From assembly GCA_017937095.1 (NCBI GenBank), contig JAGBEG010000004.1, forward strand, positions 248,001-312,000: 64,000 bases of DNA. The letters run 5' to 3'. The notes under the pieces are model-generated. The model was not told the DNA's origin. It saw only the letters and a list, made by a program, of their open reading frames with translations, and did not search any database. The stretch is from Roseburia sp. GTDB taxonomy: Bacteria; Bacillota; Clostridia; Lachnospirales; Lachnospiraceae. A program made the position numbers and the translations under genes. Positions 50,677 through 59,991 of this stretch are shown here, one piece after another; position 1 is the first letter of the stretch, and each line of letters opens with the position of its first letter.

Positions 50677-52737
50677 CTACACTTCTTGAATCCCGCAAGA
50701 AACAAGATACTTATAGATACCATCATAATACTCAGTATCTCTTGTCGGATCTTCCTCGGGATCAACTCCCTTCGGCACAAACAGCACCATTCCTTGGCGT
50801 GCTCTTGTAAGAAGTACACGATATGAATTTACCAGATAACGCTTTTGTTCCGGCTTATTTCTTTTGTTCCATTTCGTTCCCCTAAATGAATAGTGATCCC
50901 AATCTGCTCCATTCTTACTGCGTCGAAGATCCGCATCCCAGCAAACAATTGCCCAGTCAATCTCAAGCCCCTGTACCTTAAATTCACTTGCGACTACCTC
51001 CAGCATGTTGGACGAACGCAAGTCATCACTTGGTGCTAGGAACCAATTTTTAACATCTATTTCAGTAGGAACATAGATACCTTCTGGCTTCAGTCTTTGC
51101 GCACTGCTGCATGCCAAAACGCCAGAACGCTGAGAACCACGTACATGCGCACGTACCCATTTCTTAGCCAAAGAATAATCTCTTGTTATGTATATAGGAT
51201 ACTTCGAGGCAATTTGTTGATATACTTCCGATGCTTGTTTCGGATCATTATCAAGAAGTGCATCAACAAACTGGCACTGTTTATCAGCTCTAAACGAACG
51301 AATAGAGGTCTTCAAATGAAGTTCATCGATCTGATGACATCTTTCACATGAGAGAATCTTTTCTTGGTCAATATTCTTATCTTCAACTTGACTGAAAATC
51401 AAAGGAGAATAAAACAATTCCCATTCTTTGAACTCTTCAATACCGCAGCGAAACCATTCATTGATTCCCACTTCGCCATCATAGATATCTTGTCCAAGAC
51501 CAACCAAGCAAATCATAACTGCCCAGTCCTGATGACGATCCATGATACTGAACAGCAGCTTAGGCTCGCTTACTGCCATTATGGGATCATCATGTTTACG
51601 AGCCATCTTTTCCTGATTCCATACACGTTGAGCCTCATCAAATATCAGAATGTTCTCCGGAGTTGGGTTACTATGCGATGCATTGTCTTTTTTGAATGCA
51701 TAACTACTCTGGATCAGTGTGTTGATTGCAGCTTGGGTATGTTTGTTAAACAGCTTCTCAGGCTTAGGAACATCAAATGTTTTTCCTGCAGACTTCTTTG
51801 CTCTCTTCCAAAGATCTTCACGTTCTCTGTCATTGGATTCGACACTTTTCTTTAATGCTTCGCGCAGTACTTCAACCAGAGGACCGTTTCCCGAAAGATA
51901 AACACTTAAGCCGTTTGCATCATCCAGGCTTTTAGCCACAACATCCAAGCCAACCAAGGTTTTCCCGGCACCTGGCACACCTGTAACAAAACAAATGCAT
52001 TTCTTCTTTTGTATTTTTGCGTATTCAATTATCTCATAGATCTTTGCTTCACAAAGATTGATATTCTCTTGACCAGCTTCTGATTGAGCAATCTGACTTA
52101 AATTATGAGAACTATATGCCTCCACAGCCGCTGCAATAATAGTAGGGGTTGGATAGTAAGGAGAATTAAACCATTTATCAAAATCAATCTCTCCATCATC
52201 ACCGTACAAGGAGGAGATTTTTGTGATCTTTGGAATAAGCGTTTCAATATTCTCTCTCTGCAGATGAACCTGCTTGTCCGGATAACAATCGCAAGATTGG
52301 GGTTTCGGATATCGTGCGGCATCGGTAGCAATCAAAATAGGACAAACATACAGATCTTCAGATTCTTTGTGGAAGTTCTTTATATCAATAGCATAATCCT
52401 CAGCCTGCTGCGCATCCTGTGCGGTAAAAATATCTTTTCCGTTTTTGAATTCGAGAGAAAATACCATGTGTCGAATAAGCAGAATAACATCAATACGCTT
52501 GCCAAGGCGGACAATATCATATTCAAAAATGATATCTCCTTCCATTCCGCATTCCTCAAGACGGCGCTGGAGTTCACTGATTTGATTTTCCCAAGCATTT
52601 GCTTGTTCCTTATTAATATCAAATGCATGCCTGACTAAACGTCCAACAATGTCAGTTGATCTATCACAAATAAAACCGGGAATAGAGTTACAGTAATAAG
52701 CCTTTCCGGATTGAGTTGAAAAAGTATATCTATTCAC
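50677..52737 (-). CDS. PD-(D/E)XK nuclease-DUF2075 ATPase fusion
   Basis: 686 residues from GTG at 52737. N-terminal nuclease-like part: FEYDI near 71, then RIDVILL with D83 and SLEFKNG with E96 and K98, the PD-(D/E)XK pattern. The helicase-like part has Walker A VTGVPGAGKT at 251-260, Walker B ILIFDEAQ at 363-370 and motif VI RVLLTRARQG near the end. DUF2075 proteins are related to superfamily 1 and Schlafen-type ATPases and occur in defence islands. Confidence 0.85.
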   Translation of the reverse strand: MNRYTFSTQSGKAYYCNSIPGFICDRSTDIVGRLVRHAFDINKEQANAWENQISELQRRLEECGMEGDIIFEYDIVRLGKRIDVILLIRHMVFSLEFKNGKDIFTAQDAQQAEDYAIDIKNFHKESEDLYVCPILIATDAARYPKPQSCDCYPDKQVHLQRENIETLIPKITKISSLYGDDGEIDFDKWFNSPYYPTPTIIAAAVEAYSSHNLSQIAQSEAGQENINLCEAKIYEIIEYAKIQKKKCICFVTGVPGAGKTLVGLDVVAKSLDDANGLSVYLSGNGPLVEVLREALKKSVESNDREREDLWKRAKKSAGKTFDVPKPEKLFNKHTQAAINTLIQSSYAFKKDNASHSNPTPENILIFDEAQRVWNQEKMARKHDDPIMAVSEPKLLFSIMDRHQDWAVMICLVGLGQDIYDGEVGINEWFRCGIEEFKEWELFYSPLIFSQVEDKNIDQEKILSCERCHQIDELHLKTSIRSFRADKQCQFVDALLDNDPKQASEVYQQIASKYPIYITRDYSLAKKWVRAHVRGSQRSGVLACSSAQRLKPEGIYVPTEIDVKNWFLAPSDDLRSSNMLEVVASEFKVQGLEIDWAIVCWDADLRRSKNGADWDHYSFRGTKWNKRNKPEQKRYLVNSYRVLLTRARQGMVLFVPKGVDPEEDPTRDTEYYDGIYKYLVSCGIQEV

Positions 52738-52775
52738 GTTCCTCTACTCCTTCCATGAATATCTGCTTGCGCATT

Positions 52776-53711
52776 CTAGACGAACTTTTCAAGCACGCCT
52801 ACAAGTTCCGTACTTTTTATGTTTGTACAATCCGAAACGTCCAACCTATATTTCACCTCTGAAATATTGTCAGGCAAGTCGGAAAATGGATTGATTTCTC
52901 TGGCATCATAGAACTGTATGCTATTTGTGGAGAATTTCAATTCCTGGATATCTCTTGGCGATACTTTTTTGAGTTCTTTTGCAATATTGAGGCTAAAATT
53001 GAAATTTTGAAAACTATCAGTTTCCTGCATCATTAAATTAATTAGTTCAGCAATAGTTTCCCCTCCATCATAAACGTCGCAACAGATAACAGCTAAATAG
53101 CATGGTTTCCCATCGAAGATTTGTTTGTGCTTTATCGAAACACGGGAATCTTCACTTGATGTCGTCTTGACTTCTATACAGCTATCAGTTCCAGAAAAAT
53201 CATATCGAGAAAAACTCCCACTTTTATGCCAGACAGTGGACATATCTATTGAATACTGTGCCTGCACATGTTGCATTAACTTTAACTCACCATATAATCC
53301 AACAGCATTTTTATAGCTTTGTTCTGATGGCAATTGGAATAAATCAATAAGAGAATAGAAAAACTCCTTGAAATCAAGTTCTCCCAAATTTCTGGCGTAG
53401 ATCTCGCATAGATTTACGAAAGAACTCGCATTTCCATCATCATTTATTGAACCCTTAAACAGGATAATATTGTAGAAATCGTCCTTAAATGTTTGATTGT
53501 TTTTTACTGCAGAAACTCTAATATGGGTCTGCAATTGAAGATAATCGGTCTCTACACCTGTTGTAGGATGCGAATCCATATCTCTTGCAACAAACAACAA
53601 TTTCCCATCGTTGGAAAAGAAGCCGGCATCTGTGGTCAAGGGACATAGAAGATAAAGTCCGTCTAGGTCATCGATTGTGTGAATTAGATTAACAATCTTA
53701 TTTATCTCCAT
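52776..53711 (-). CDS. PD-(D/E)XK motif protein (DUF4420)
   Basis: 311 residues. Conserved GLYGELKLM near 147 and the nuclease core YDFSGTDSCIEVKTT near 175, with D and E-V-K. This family is the restriction endonuclease of MORC-Z1 restriction systems. The gene lies 3 bases after the Z1 gene. Confidence 0.85.
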   Translation of the reverse strand: MEINKIVNLIHTIDDLDGLYLLCPLTTDAGFFSNDGKLLFVARDMDSHPTTGVETDYLQLQTHIRVSAVKNNQTFKDDFYNIILFKGSINDDGNASSFVNLCEIYARNLGELDFKEFFYSLIDLFQLPSEQSYKNAVGLYGELKLMQHVQAQYSIDMSTVWHKSGSFSRYDFSGTDSCIEVKTTSSEDSRVSIKHKQIFDGKPCYLAVICCDVYDGGETIAELINLMMQETDSFQNFNFSLNIAKELKKVSPRDIQELKFSTNSIQFYDAREINPFSDLPDNISEVKYRLDVSDCTNIKSTELVGVLEKFV

Positions 53712-53714
53712 AAC

Positions 53715-55871
53715 TTACCCCTTTACATAGTATTTCTTTTCCTTTGGAACGTAGATTGCAAACATATATTGAACATAATCATACATGATTTGCTCATTTC
53801 CAGCTGCATCCTTCTTTTTGGGTACAACCCGATGAATCTGAATATTGATTTTCTCTTTATCAATGATTACATGGCTATCACCAAGGAATACGGCCTTCTC
53901 CGGATCTTTGTTATCTGCACCTTGCTGTAACGCAAATATCTTATTATTTGGATAAAAACTACGCTTTCTACCTTCTCCGTTATTGTCATTCATTACAATT
54001 ACCGGAATGTCACCTGATGACTCGATCAAATCAATAAGTGGCCTCCTTTCGAACGGTTCCATGTCAAATACAACTTGCATACAGTCGATAAGCGCCGACA
54101 AAGCCTCTCTTCCAATGACCGCATAGGTCGCACTCTGCTGATTGTCTCGTCGCCCGATAGAAGTTCCCATGAACGCATGGGCAGAAAGTAGTTCATCGAC
54201 CAAAGCGTTATTGGAAATAATTTGATTCTTATCAAAAACGCCAACGCGCTGTTTAATCCACTTATTCTTAAATGATACAGAAGAATATGTTGCCACATTT
54301 TTTCTAGTAGGCTTCTGTTTTGTGTTATCTGCATGAATAAGGATATCATCTATCTGCATTTCACCTATTTGAATGGAGGTAAACTGCTCCCACAGATCCG
54401 TTTCTACTTCGGACAGAGTTGTAAATTCTCTTGAAATCGCGCTAGAGGTGAAAATTTTGCAGATATCGATGTATTTCTCTCTATAGCCAAACCATCGTGC
54501 GCGCTGAAGGTTTGTGTCCATATTGCCACCGTCTTTTGCCCATCTCGAGAAATAGGTAGTAACCAGGCTAGGGAAGGTTACTCCTCGCTGGAGCAAATCT
54601 CCGCCAATATAGATTTTGTGTTTCCTCAGCCCTTCATTTGCTTGTGTAACCTGTCCTGTAGAATTCTTAAGGATCAAATATATACGTTTAATTATCTTGG
54701 ACCGGATTATTTTCCATAAAACATCAAGCGTGTACTGGTTTCGTACTTCGATAGAGAAAAATCTCTCATACGATTTGCTCAATTCGTTTTTGGTAAGTTC
54801 CAAGCCATCTTCATCATCATAGTCAATCTGCATTTTCAGAGTCTGAATATAGGCATCCACCATTTTGTATATCGTGTCGTGATCACTAACATTTCGGTGT
54901 GAATGAATGATCATATCACTTGTCAATCGTCCTCGCTTATACATAATCGCACTAGCGATAATGTAATGTTGAAGGGCATTTCTTAAGGAATCTGGCATTA
55001 CCCCTTCACTTAAACTCTGCTGATCATCGTCGTCAATAATTTCTACCGCTCCCGAATCGAACAGATGATATGCATCCGCCCCGCAATACCCTTTTCCTGG
55101 TTCAATTAGACGAATAGAATCCGGGCGGAGTTGACTATATTCATCCAAAAAAATCAGTGCCTGTGGAGTAGCGGTAACTGACAAATAAAGAGGATCATCT
55201 AAATGTTCCTTCATAGTAACGATTGCAGCATATGTAGCAGATGCATCGGTTGCTTTGTTTTTTCTTGTGTTTAAACTAGCCTGATCGCCCTCGTCATCTA
55301 TAATAAATGCACGTAGATTGCCTTTATCAATTCGCTCGAGCAAATCATTGACTTTATTCATGGCAGCCGGCCGCTTCATCGAGATCAAAAAAATAGGCTT
55401 ATTTGCTTCTAATAAATCTTCGATAATCTCGTCATCAACAGTTAACAACTGAGCACTGTCATCTGATGAAAACACGACAGGAGTATCAGTTGAATAATCG
55501 GTCTCATTAGGAATGTCAAAGGTTTTTTTGAATCTCGTAGTTGTTTGGCTCAAAAGCGTATTATCATAACCGCCATATATTACAACCAAATTGAATCCGT
55601 TATCAAAGGCTAAGGCAGTAAAAAGTTCGAGATTAGATGTTTTACCAGACTGAACTTTACCAACTAACAGCATGTTGTTATTCATTCCCTGGTTCTCGAT
55701 CTGCGCCATGGCTTCGTTATAGGTAGACATGATATTATCTCTGATATTGGCAGCACCGAACTCTCCATACGCTTCAACGTGCTTCCCATGAACTTTTTGA
55801 TAAAACTTCCCCTGCTTAATAGAAATAGGCACCTGTGAGGTCTCTAAATTAACCAATGTATATTCCTCCAT
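53715..55871 (-). CDS. Z1-domain helicase-like ATPase
   Basis: 718 residues from ATG at 55871, overlapping the upstream stop. Walker A GKVQSGKTS near 71-79, acidic FIIDDEGDQAS near 190-199, SVTATPQALIF, and the late IYIGGDLLQRGVTFPSLVTTYFSR. The Z1 domain is tied to endonuclease and MORC-type genes. Probably moves DNA or loads the nuclease. Confidence 0.92.
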   Translation of the reverse strand: MEEYTLVNLETSQVPISIKQGKFYQKVHGKHVEAYGEFGAANIRDNIMSTYNEAMAQIENQGMNNNMLLVGKVQSGKTSNLELFTALAFDNGFNLVVIYGGYDNTLLSQTTTRFKKTFDIPNETDYSTDTPVVFSSDDSAQLLTVDDEIIEDLLEANKPIFLISMKRPAAMNKVNDLLERIDKGNLRAFIIDDEGDQASLNTRKNKATDASATYAAIVTMKEHLDDPLYLSVTATPQALIFLDEYSQLRPDSIRLIEPGKGYCGADAYHLFDSGAVEIIDDDDQQSLSEGVMPDSLRNALQHYIIASAIMYKRGRLTSDMIIHSHRNVSDHDTIYKMVDAYIQTLKMQIDYDDEDGLELTKNELSKSYERFFSIEVRNQYTLDVLWKIIRSKIIKRIYLILKNSTGQVTQANEGLRKHKIYIGGDLLQRGVTFPSLVTTYFSRWAKDGGNMDTNLQRARWFGYREKYIDICKIFTSSAISREFTTLSEVETDLWEQFTSIQIGEMQIDDILIHADNTKQKPTRKNVATYSSVSFKNKWIKQRVGVFDKNQIISNNALVDELLSAHAFMGTSIGRRDNQQSATYAVIGREALSALIDCMQVVFDMEPFERRPLIDLIESSGDIPVIVMNDNNGEGRKRSFYPNNKIFALQQGADNKDPEKAVFLGDSHVIIDKEKINIQIHRVVPKKKDAAGNEQIMYDYVQYMFAIYVPKEKKYYVKG

Positions 55872-57985
55872 CACTTATCCTCCGCCAACATTTTTAAATA
55901 TTGGTTCATATAGTTTTTAATCACATTTGCAGGAATATATCCTTGTCTATCAGAAGCTAACTTCGCCTGACGCTCTGCCAGGATAAAAGACAATGTGAAT
56001 TTTTCAAGGACTCGTTTGAAAGCTTCATCTTTTGAAAATGGCATAAAGAATGGATGATCAATGTTTATAAGAACATCGTACACATCAGGGCTTGTTTCAG
56101 TATAATTAATCCAGAATACTTTGTTGCCTATGGACCACTGTACATTAAACTCAACACTGATGACCGGGCTTATATTGACCATGTAATTTCTAACAGTTCC
56201 AACCTTCTCTTCCTGTACTTCCTCGTGAAGAACGGTGTCTATGTATTCCTGTACATCATTGTCCGATTCTTTTGGCTTTTCCTCTGTTACCGGGTCCGTA
56301 GTTGTCTCAGAAGTATCAGCCTCATCACTTTCAGATTCGACTGAAGAAAATGCATTACTCAATGCGGTTGCTACATCTTGCTGTAACTCAGTAGATGCTT
56401 GCTCAGAATACTGAGTTTCATTTGCACGTTCCTTGATAGACATTTCAGCAATTTCGATATACTCCTGAATATTACTTTTAAGAGCATCAATAAACGCGTC
56501 TTCAAGACCATCATCCCATATAAAACCATCTTTTGCCTGGTTTACCGGGAAATCGTTCATGTTTAATTCCCCAAACAATTTAAGGGAACGCTGACTTTGC
56601 GCCTGGCCAAAAATCTGCGAAGGCTTATAGTTGTTATCAGTGCCACCAACAACCACTCGATCCTGACGAAATAGTGCGAAACCTGATTTGGGGAAACTAC
56701 CAGGGTTCATTATTGCAACAAATCCTGTAACCCAATAATTCTTTCCGCCAAACGTCACTTCAAAGGCCAATTCCTTTTTCCAGCGTTTTCCCCGGAAGTT
56801 CGTTAATATCGGGTATTCTTCAAATACTATCGGCTCATCATTAAACCAGATTTCAATATTTCTACTGTTAATATCGCGGCGATACATGCTAGAAAGAAGA
56901 TCACGTATTTTTCCGATTGTTCTTGAGCCAGTGATTTTCTTTGTAACCTGCTCGATGACAATTTCAGTTCCATGTGAATCAACAGCAACGTAATCTCTAT
57001 GAATTTGAACACTGTTCATGCTGTATTCTTTCAACTTTGGAATATCTACAGTTGCAGAATATCTGTTGCTAGATCCATACTGTGTACTTGTGACTCTCCA
57101 CACGTTTCCAAACCAGGATGCAGCTGTCTTCAAGCCCATTCCAAACTCGTTTCTTCCAGACTGCGTATCATTTCTCGAATCGAGTAAAATCGCATCACGA
57201 AAACGATCAATCTCCATACCATATGCGTTATCGGTAATGGTTAAAGTATTCGTAATCGGGCTATATTTTACAGAAACCACTAATTTATCAAACTCTGGCA
57301 CTCCATCAAGTATCTCAGCATGAGAAATATACGACTGTGTAGAGTTATCTACAAACTCAGCGATTGCATACCAGGGTTTGTAACTTAATCTTGAAAAAAC
57401 ATTGAGGATACTAGCAGCAGGTTGAATATTCAATTCAAATACATCGCCAGATTCTGTTGTAACATAGTCAGCTGGAACATGAACAACAGGTGTAGTTCTT
57501 TTTTCTTCTTTCATAAAGACATCTTCTCTCGCAGCATTGGAAGCGACATGGATTTCCGTGTCATCAATTGACGTTTTGATCATTGCTGCCGGAATATCAT
57601 CATATTCAATTTCTACTCCACAATCACTTATTGCATCTCGACATGCACGTTCAATTCCAGGTTGAGCATTGTTTACGCTTTCTCGATATGCAGAGTTGCC
57701 TTTCGCAGCTGACAATGCAGTCTTAAATGCTTCCACTCCGAAATCCTTAAATATGCTAACTAGCAAAAAGCGAGTAAACGCTTCGCTCGTCCCCATCTTG
57801 TAACACTTACCAGTTCTCATGCATGAGTAAATGTTGAAATACATTTTCAAAGAGGATTCTGTTCCGGTTACTTTACCTTTCAATGTAAGCAGCGCATATT
57901 TTGTTGCGTACTTGCCCTCATATACATCTTTGGCTGTATCGTAAATAGTTTGCATTTCACCCAAATCAACAAGTGCTTTACTCAT
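55871..57985 (-). CDS. MORC/MutL-like GHKL ATPase
   Basis: 704 residues from ATG at 57985, overlapping the methyltransferase stop (TGATG). Residues 1-150 are a helical N-terminal part not recognised. GHKL motifs: AIAEFVDNSTQSY near 207-219 (E-DN), TDNAYGM near 251-257 and NEFGMGLKTA near 279-288. The C-terminal part has an acidic linker near 545-590. In the predicted systems of this type the GHKL ATPase probably acts as a clamp. Confidence 0.9.
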   Translation of the reverse strand: MSKALVDLGEMQTIYDTAKDVYEGKYATKYALLTLKGKVTGTESSLKMYFNIYSCMRTGKCYKMGTSEAFTRFLLVSIFKDFGVEAFKTALSAAKGNSAYRESVNNAQPGIERACRDAISDCGVEIEYDDIPAAMIKTSIDDTEIHVASNAAREDVFMKEEKRTTPVVHVPADYVTTESGDVFELNIQPAASILNVFSRLSYKPWYAIAEFVDNSTQSYISHAEILDGVPEFDKLVVSVKYSPITNTLTITDNAYGMEIDRFRDAILLDSRNDTQSGRNEFGMGLKTAASWFGNVWRVTSTQYGSSNRYSATVDIPKLKEYSMNSVQIHRDYVAVDSHGTEIVIEQVTKKITGSRTIGKIRDLLSSMYRRDINSRNIEIWFNDEPIVFEEYPILTNFRGKRWKKELAFEVTFGGKNYWVTGFVAIMNPGSFPKSGFALFRQDRVVVGGTDNNYKPSQIFGQAQSQRSLKLFGELNMNDFPVNQAKDGFIWDDGLEDAFIDALKSNIQEYIEIAEMSIKERANETQYSEQASTELQQDVATALSNAFSSVESESDEADTSETTTDPVTEEKPKESDNDVQEYIDTVLHEEVQEEKVGTVRNYMVNISPVISVEFNVQWSIGNKVFWINYTETSPDVYDVLINIDHPFFMPFSKDEAFKRVLEKFTLSFILAERQAKLASDRQGYIPANVIKNYMNQYLKMLAEDK

Positions 57986-59430
57986 CAGCAAATCACCGTC
58001 CCTTCTTCAGACTCTTTTTTGCGTAGTTCAAATAAATTCTTGCAAAGGATCTTCAAAACTCTCACATTTACTGAGTTACCTAATTGCTGATATATCTGTT
58101 TGTCAGTTCCGGAAAACTTATATCGTTGATCAAAACTCTGAAGGTTAGCCGCTTCCCTCGGAGTAATATGGCGATACGCTTTTTTCTTCTTGTCCCATAC
58201 AATTGGTGTATTCACAATTGCCACAAGTGACGGAAAGAATGTTGTTCTTTTACAACGGATACCAGACTGGCGAATTTGTATTATTGCGTCATGAATATCT
58301 TTAACATCTTCTCCGCAATTCCATTCGAACTTCTGATAAAGCTTAATCCTACTGAGCATGTCATACTTCTGAACCCAAGCGTCAATAAAATCTCGATGAT
58401 TAATATAAAACTCTCGATTCTTATCAACAAAACGCTTTTTCCAATCCGGCATATCATCATATCCAACGGATGCTCGTAAATCATCGTCATTTTCAATACC
58501 CAGGCCAAAACAACTAATCCAAATTGGGAACCCGATAACTTTTATACCTGTTCCTATTCTGAATTCATCCCACGCATCAATCATGAGAGCCTGTTCCTCA
58601 GAAATCAAATAATCATCCGAAACATCATCCTCTAAAATGCTAAGCGCATCTCCAAGTTTGCATGTTTTGAGATGCTTCTCTATACAAAGATCCTCTTTTG
58701 TAATATAACCCTGCTCCTGAATAACTGTATTACAACAATTTTTCTTCACGCCAAGAATATATACTCGTTCTCTTATCTGTGGAAGGCCAAAATCTGAAGG
58801 AGATAAAATTAAAGCATCTTTTGTAATAATAAAATCGCGCTTCAACAATTCCGATCTAATAATTTCCCAATTCTCTGTTTTATCGGCCAAGTTTCGTACA
58901 TTTTCCAAGACAATAAACTGAACCTCCGGATGCGCATCCAGAATATCCATTATCTTATAGAACAGATTCCCTCTCTTCTGATCCTGAAATCCTTTTTGCT
59001 GTCCTGCTTTACTAAATGGTTGGCAAGGGAATCCTGCGCACACAACATCAAATGGAGGTATTTCCTGAGGGTCTATCTTATTAACATCCCCACGTACAAA
59101 ACCTTCATAGGTTGTAAAGTTTTTATTATATGTTTCTACACATGCTTGGTTTATTTCTGCGGCCATAACGCATTCGCCGCCTAGAAATCTCATTGCTTGA
59201 TGAAAACCGCCAATCCCTGCGAATAGGTCTATGAATCTAAATTTAGCATTGGGATTATGCCGCTTTGCTTTTCGCTCAGTTTCAGGTTTTGTTATATCTT
59301 CAGGGAGCATCCATCGATTTTTTTCTTTAACCGCTCCATCCAGTTTTCCTTGAGAGCACAGAATAGTAACCCATGTTGAAGACACTCCCCATTTTGCAGC
59401 AACTTCCTTGGCTGAAATATATTTATCCAT
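57985..59430 (-). CDS. DNA cytosine-5 methyltransferase with N-terminal HTH
   Basis: 481 residues. Residues 1-56 are an HTH (ISAKEVAAKWGVSSTWVTIL) clearly like the 63-residue protein encoded just upstream. The methylase has FIDLFAGIGGF at 67-77, CAGFPCQPFS at 131-140 (catalytic Cys136), LENV at 175-178 and QIRERVYILG. The long target domain ends with REAANLQSFDQ and QLGNSVNV. It protects host DNA from the linked nuclease. Confidence 0.95.
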   Translation of the reverse strand: MDKYISAKEVAAKWGVSSTWVTILCSQGKLDGAVKEKNRWMLPEDITKPETERKAKRHNPNAKFRFIDLFAGIGGFHQAMRFLGGECVMAAEINQACVETYNKNFTTYEGFVRGDVNKIDPQEIPPFDVVCAGFPCQPFSKAGQQKGFQDQKRGNLFYKIMDILDAHPEVQFIVLENVRNLADKTENWEIIRSELLKRDFIITKDALILSPSDFGLPQIRERVYILGVKKNCCNTVIQEQGYITKEDLCIEKHLKTCKLGDALSILEDDVSDDYLISEEQALMIDAWDEFRIGTGIKVIGFPIWISCFGLGIENDDDLRASVGYDDMPDWKKRFVDKNREFYINHRDFIDAWVQKYDMLSRIKLYQKFEWNCGEDVKDIHDAIIQIRQSGIRCKRTTFFPSLVAIVNTPIVWDKKKKAYRHITPREAANLQSFDQRYKFSGTDKQIYQQLGNSVNVRVLKILCKNLFELRKKESEEGTVIC

Positions 59431-59480
59431 TTCTGTATTTCTCCATTCTGTATTTTGCCGTAATAAAGGTCATGTCACGA

Positions 59481-59672
59481 TTACTCATCCTTTTTGATGT
59501 ATCGTCCACTTTTTACACGTGCATCTTTTGGCTTCTCTGCCTCTGCTGGAATAGCCCAATATGAACCTATCTTCATTGCTCCAGGGATTCTTCCTTCAAT
59601 ACAAAGGTCATTGATCCAACGAGGAGAAATATTCCATTTTTGCGATGTTTGTTTAATAGATAAGTAACCCAT
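59481..59672 (-). CDS. small HTH protein, likely controller of the defence operon
   Basis: 63 residues. LSIKQTSQKWNISPRWINDLCIEG, then IPGAMKIGSYWAIP. It aligns with the first 56 residues of the methyltransferase (shared KWxxSxxW, GxxxGAxK, W-xxP). It is the first gene of the run, with a promoter at 59720-59748, so it may be the control protein. Confidence 0.8.
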   Translation of the reverse strand: MGYLSIKQTSQKWNISPRWINDLCIEGRIPGAMKIGSYWAIPAEAEKPKDARVKSGRYIKKDE

Positions 59673-59719
59673 ACCGTTCTCCAGATAACTTTATAAAATG
59701 ACACAAATAGCCACATCTT

Positions 59720-59748
59720 ATTGTACGCTAAACCTCGCGGAAAATCAA
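59720..59748 (-). promoter_or_regulatory. promoter of the defence operon
   Basis: Minus strand TTGATT (59748-59743), 17-base spacer, TACAAT (59725-59720), about 40 bases before the first ribosome site. The gap 59673-59991 holds only this promoter, a small hairpin near 59891 and the terminator at 59937-59978. Confidence 0.65.
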
Positions 59749-59936
59749 TCTATTTATCTCCCCTGTTGCTCAAAATTTTACGCACCTCGCTAATTTGCAA
59801 GCAATGTTTCCTTGGCCAAGTCCTGCGAAAACGACGTTATCCCGAAACGGGACAACTTGCTTGTTGGGATATTCCCAAACCCTTATCGATCATCACTTCG
59901 TGATGGCTGCGCGTTTCTTCGAAACACTAAAAAAGC

Positions 59937-59978
59937 AAGGTCTGAGTAGCAGCGCTATGACTGTCACTCAGACCTTTT
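59937..59978. terminator. terminator between relaxase and defence operon
   Basis: AAGGTCTGAGT and ACTCAGACCTT enclose an 18-base loop; T and A runs lie on both sides. Stops mobilization transcripts before the defence promoter. Confidence 0.85.
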
Positions 59979-59991
59979 GATCTTTCAAAAC

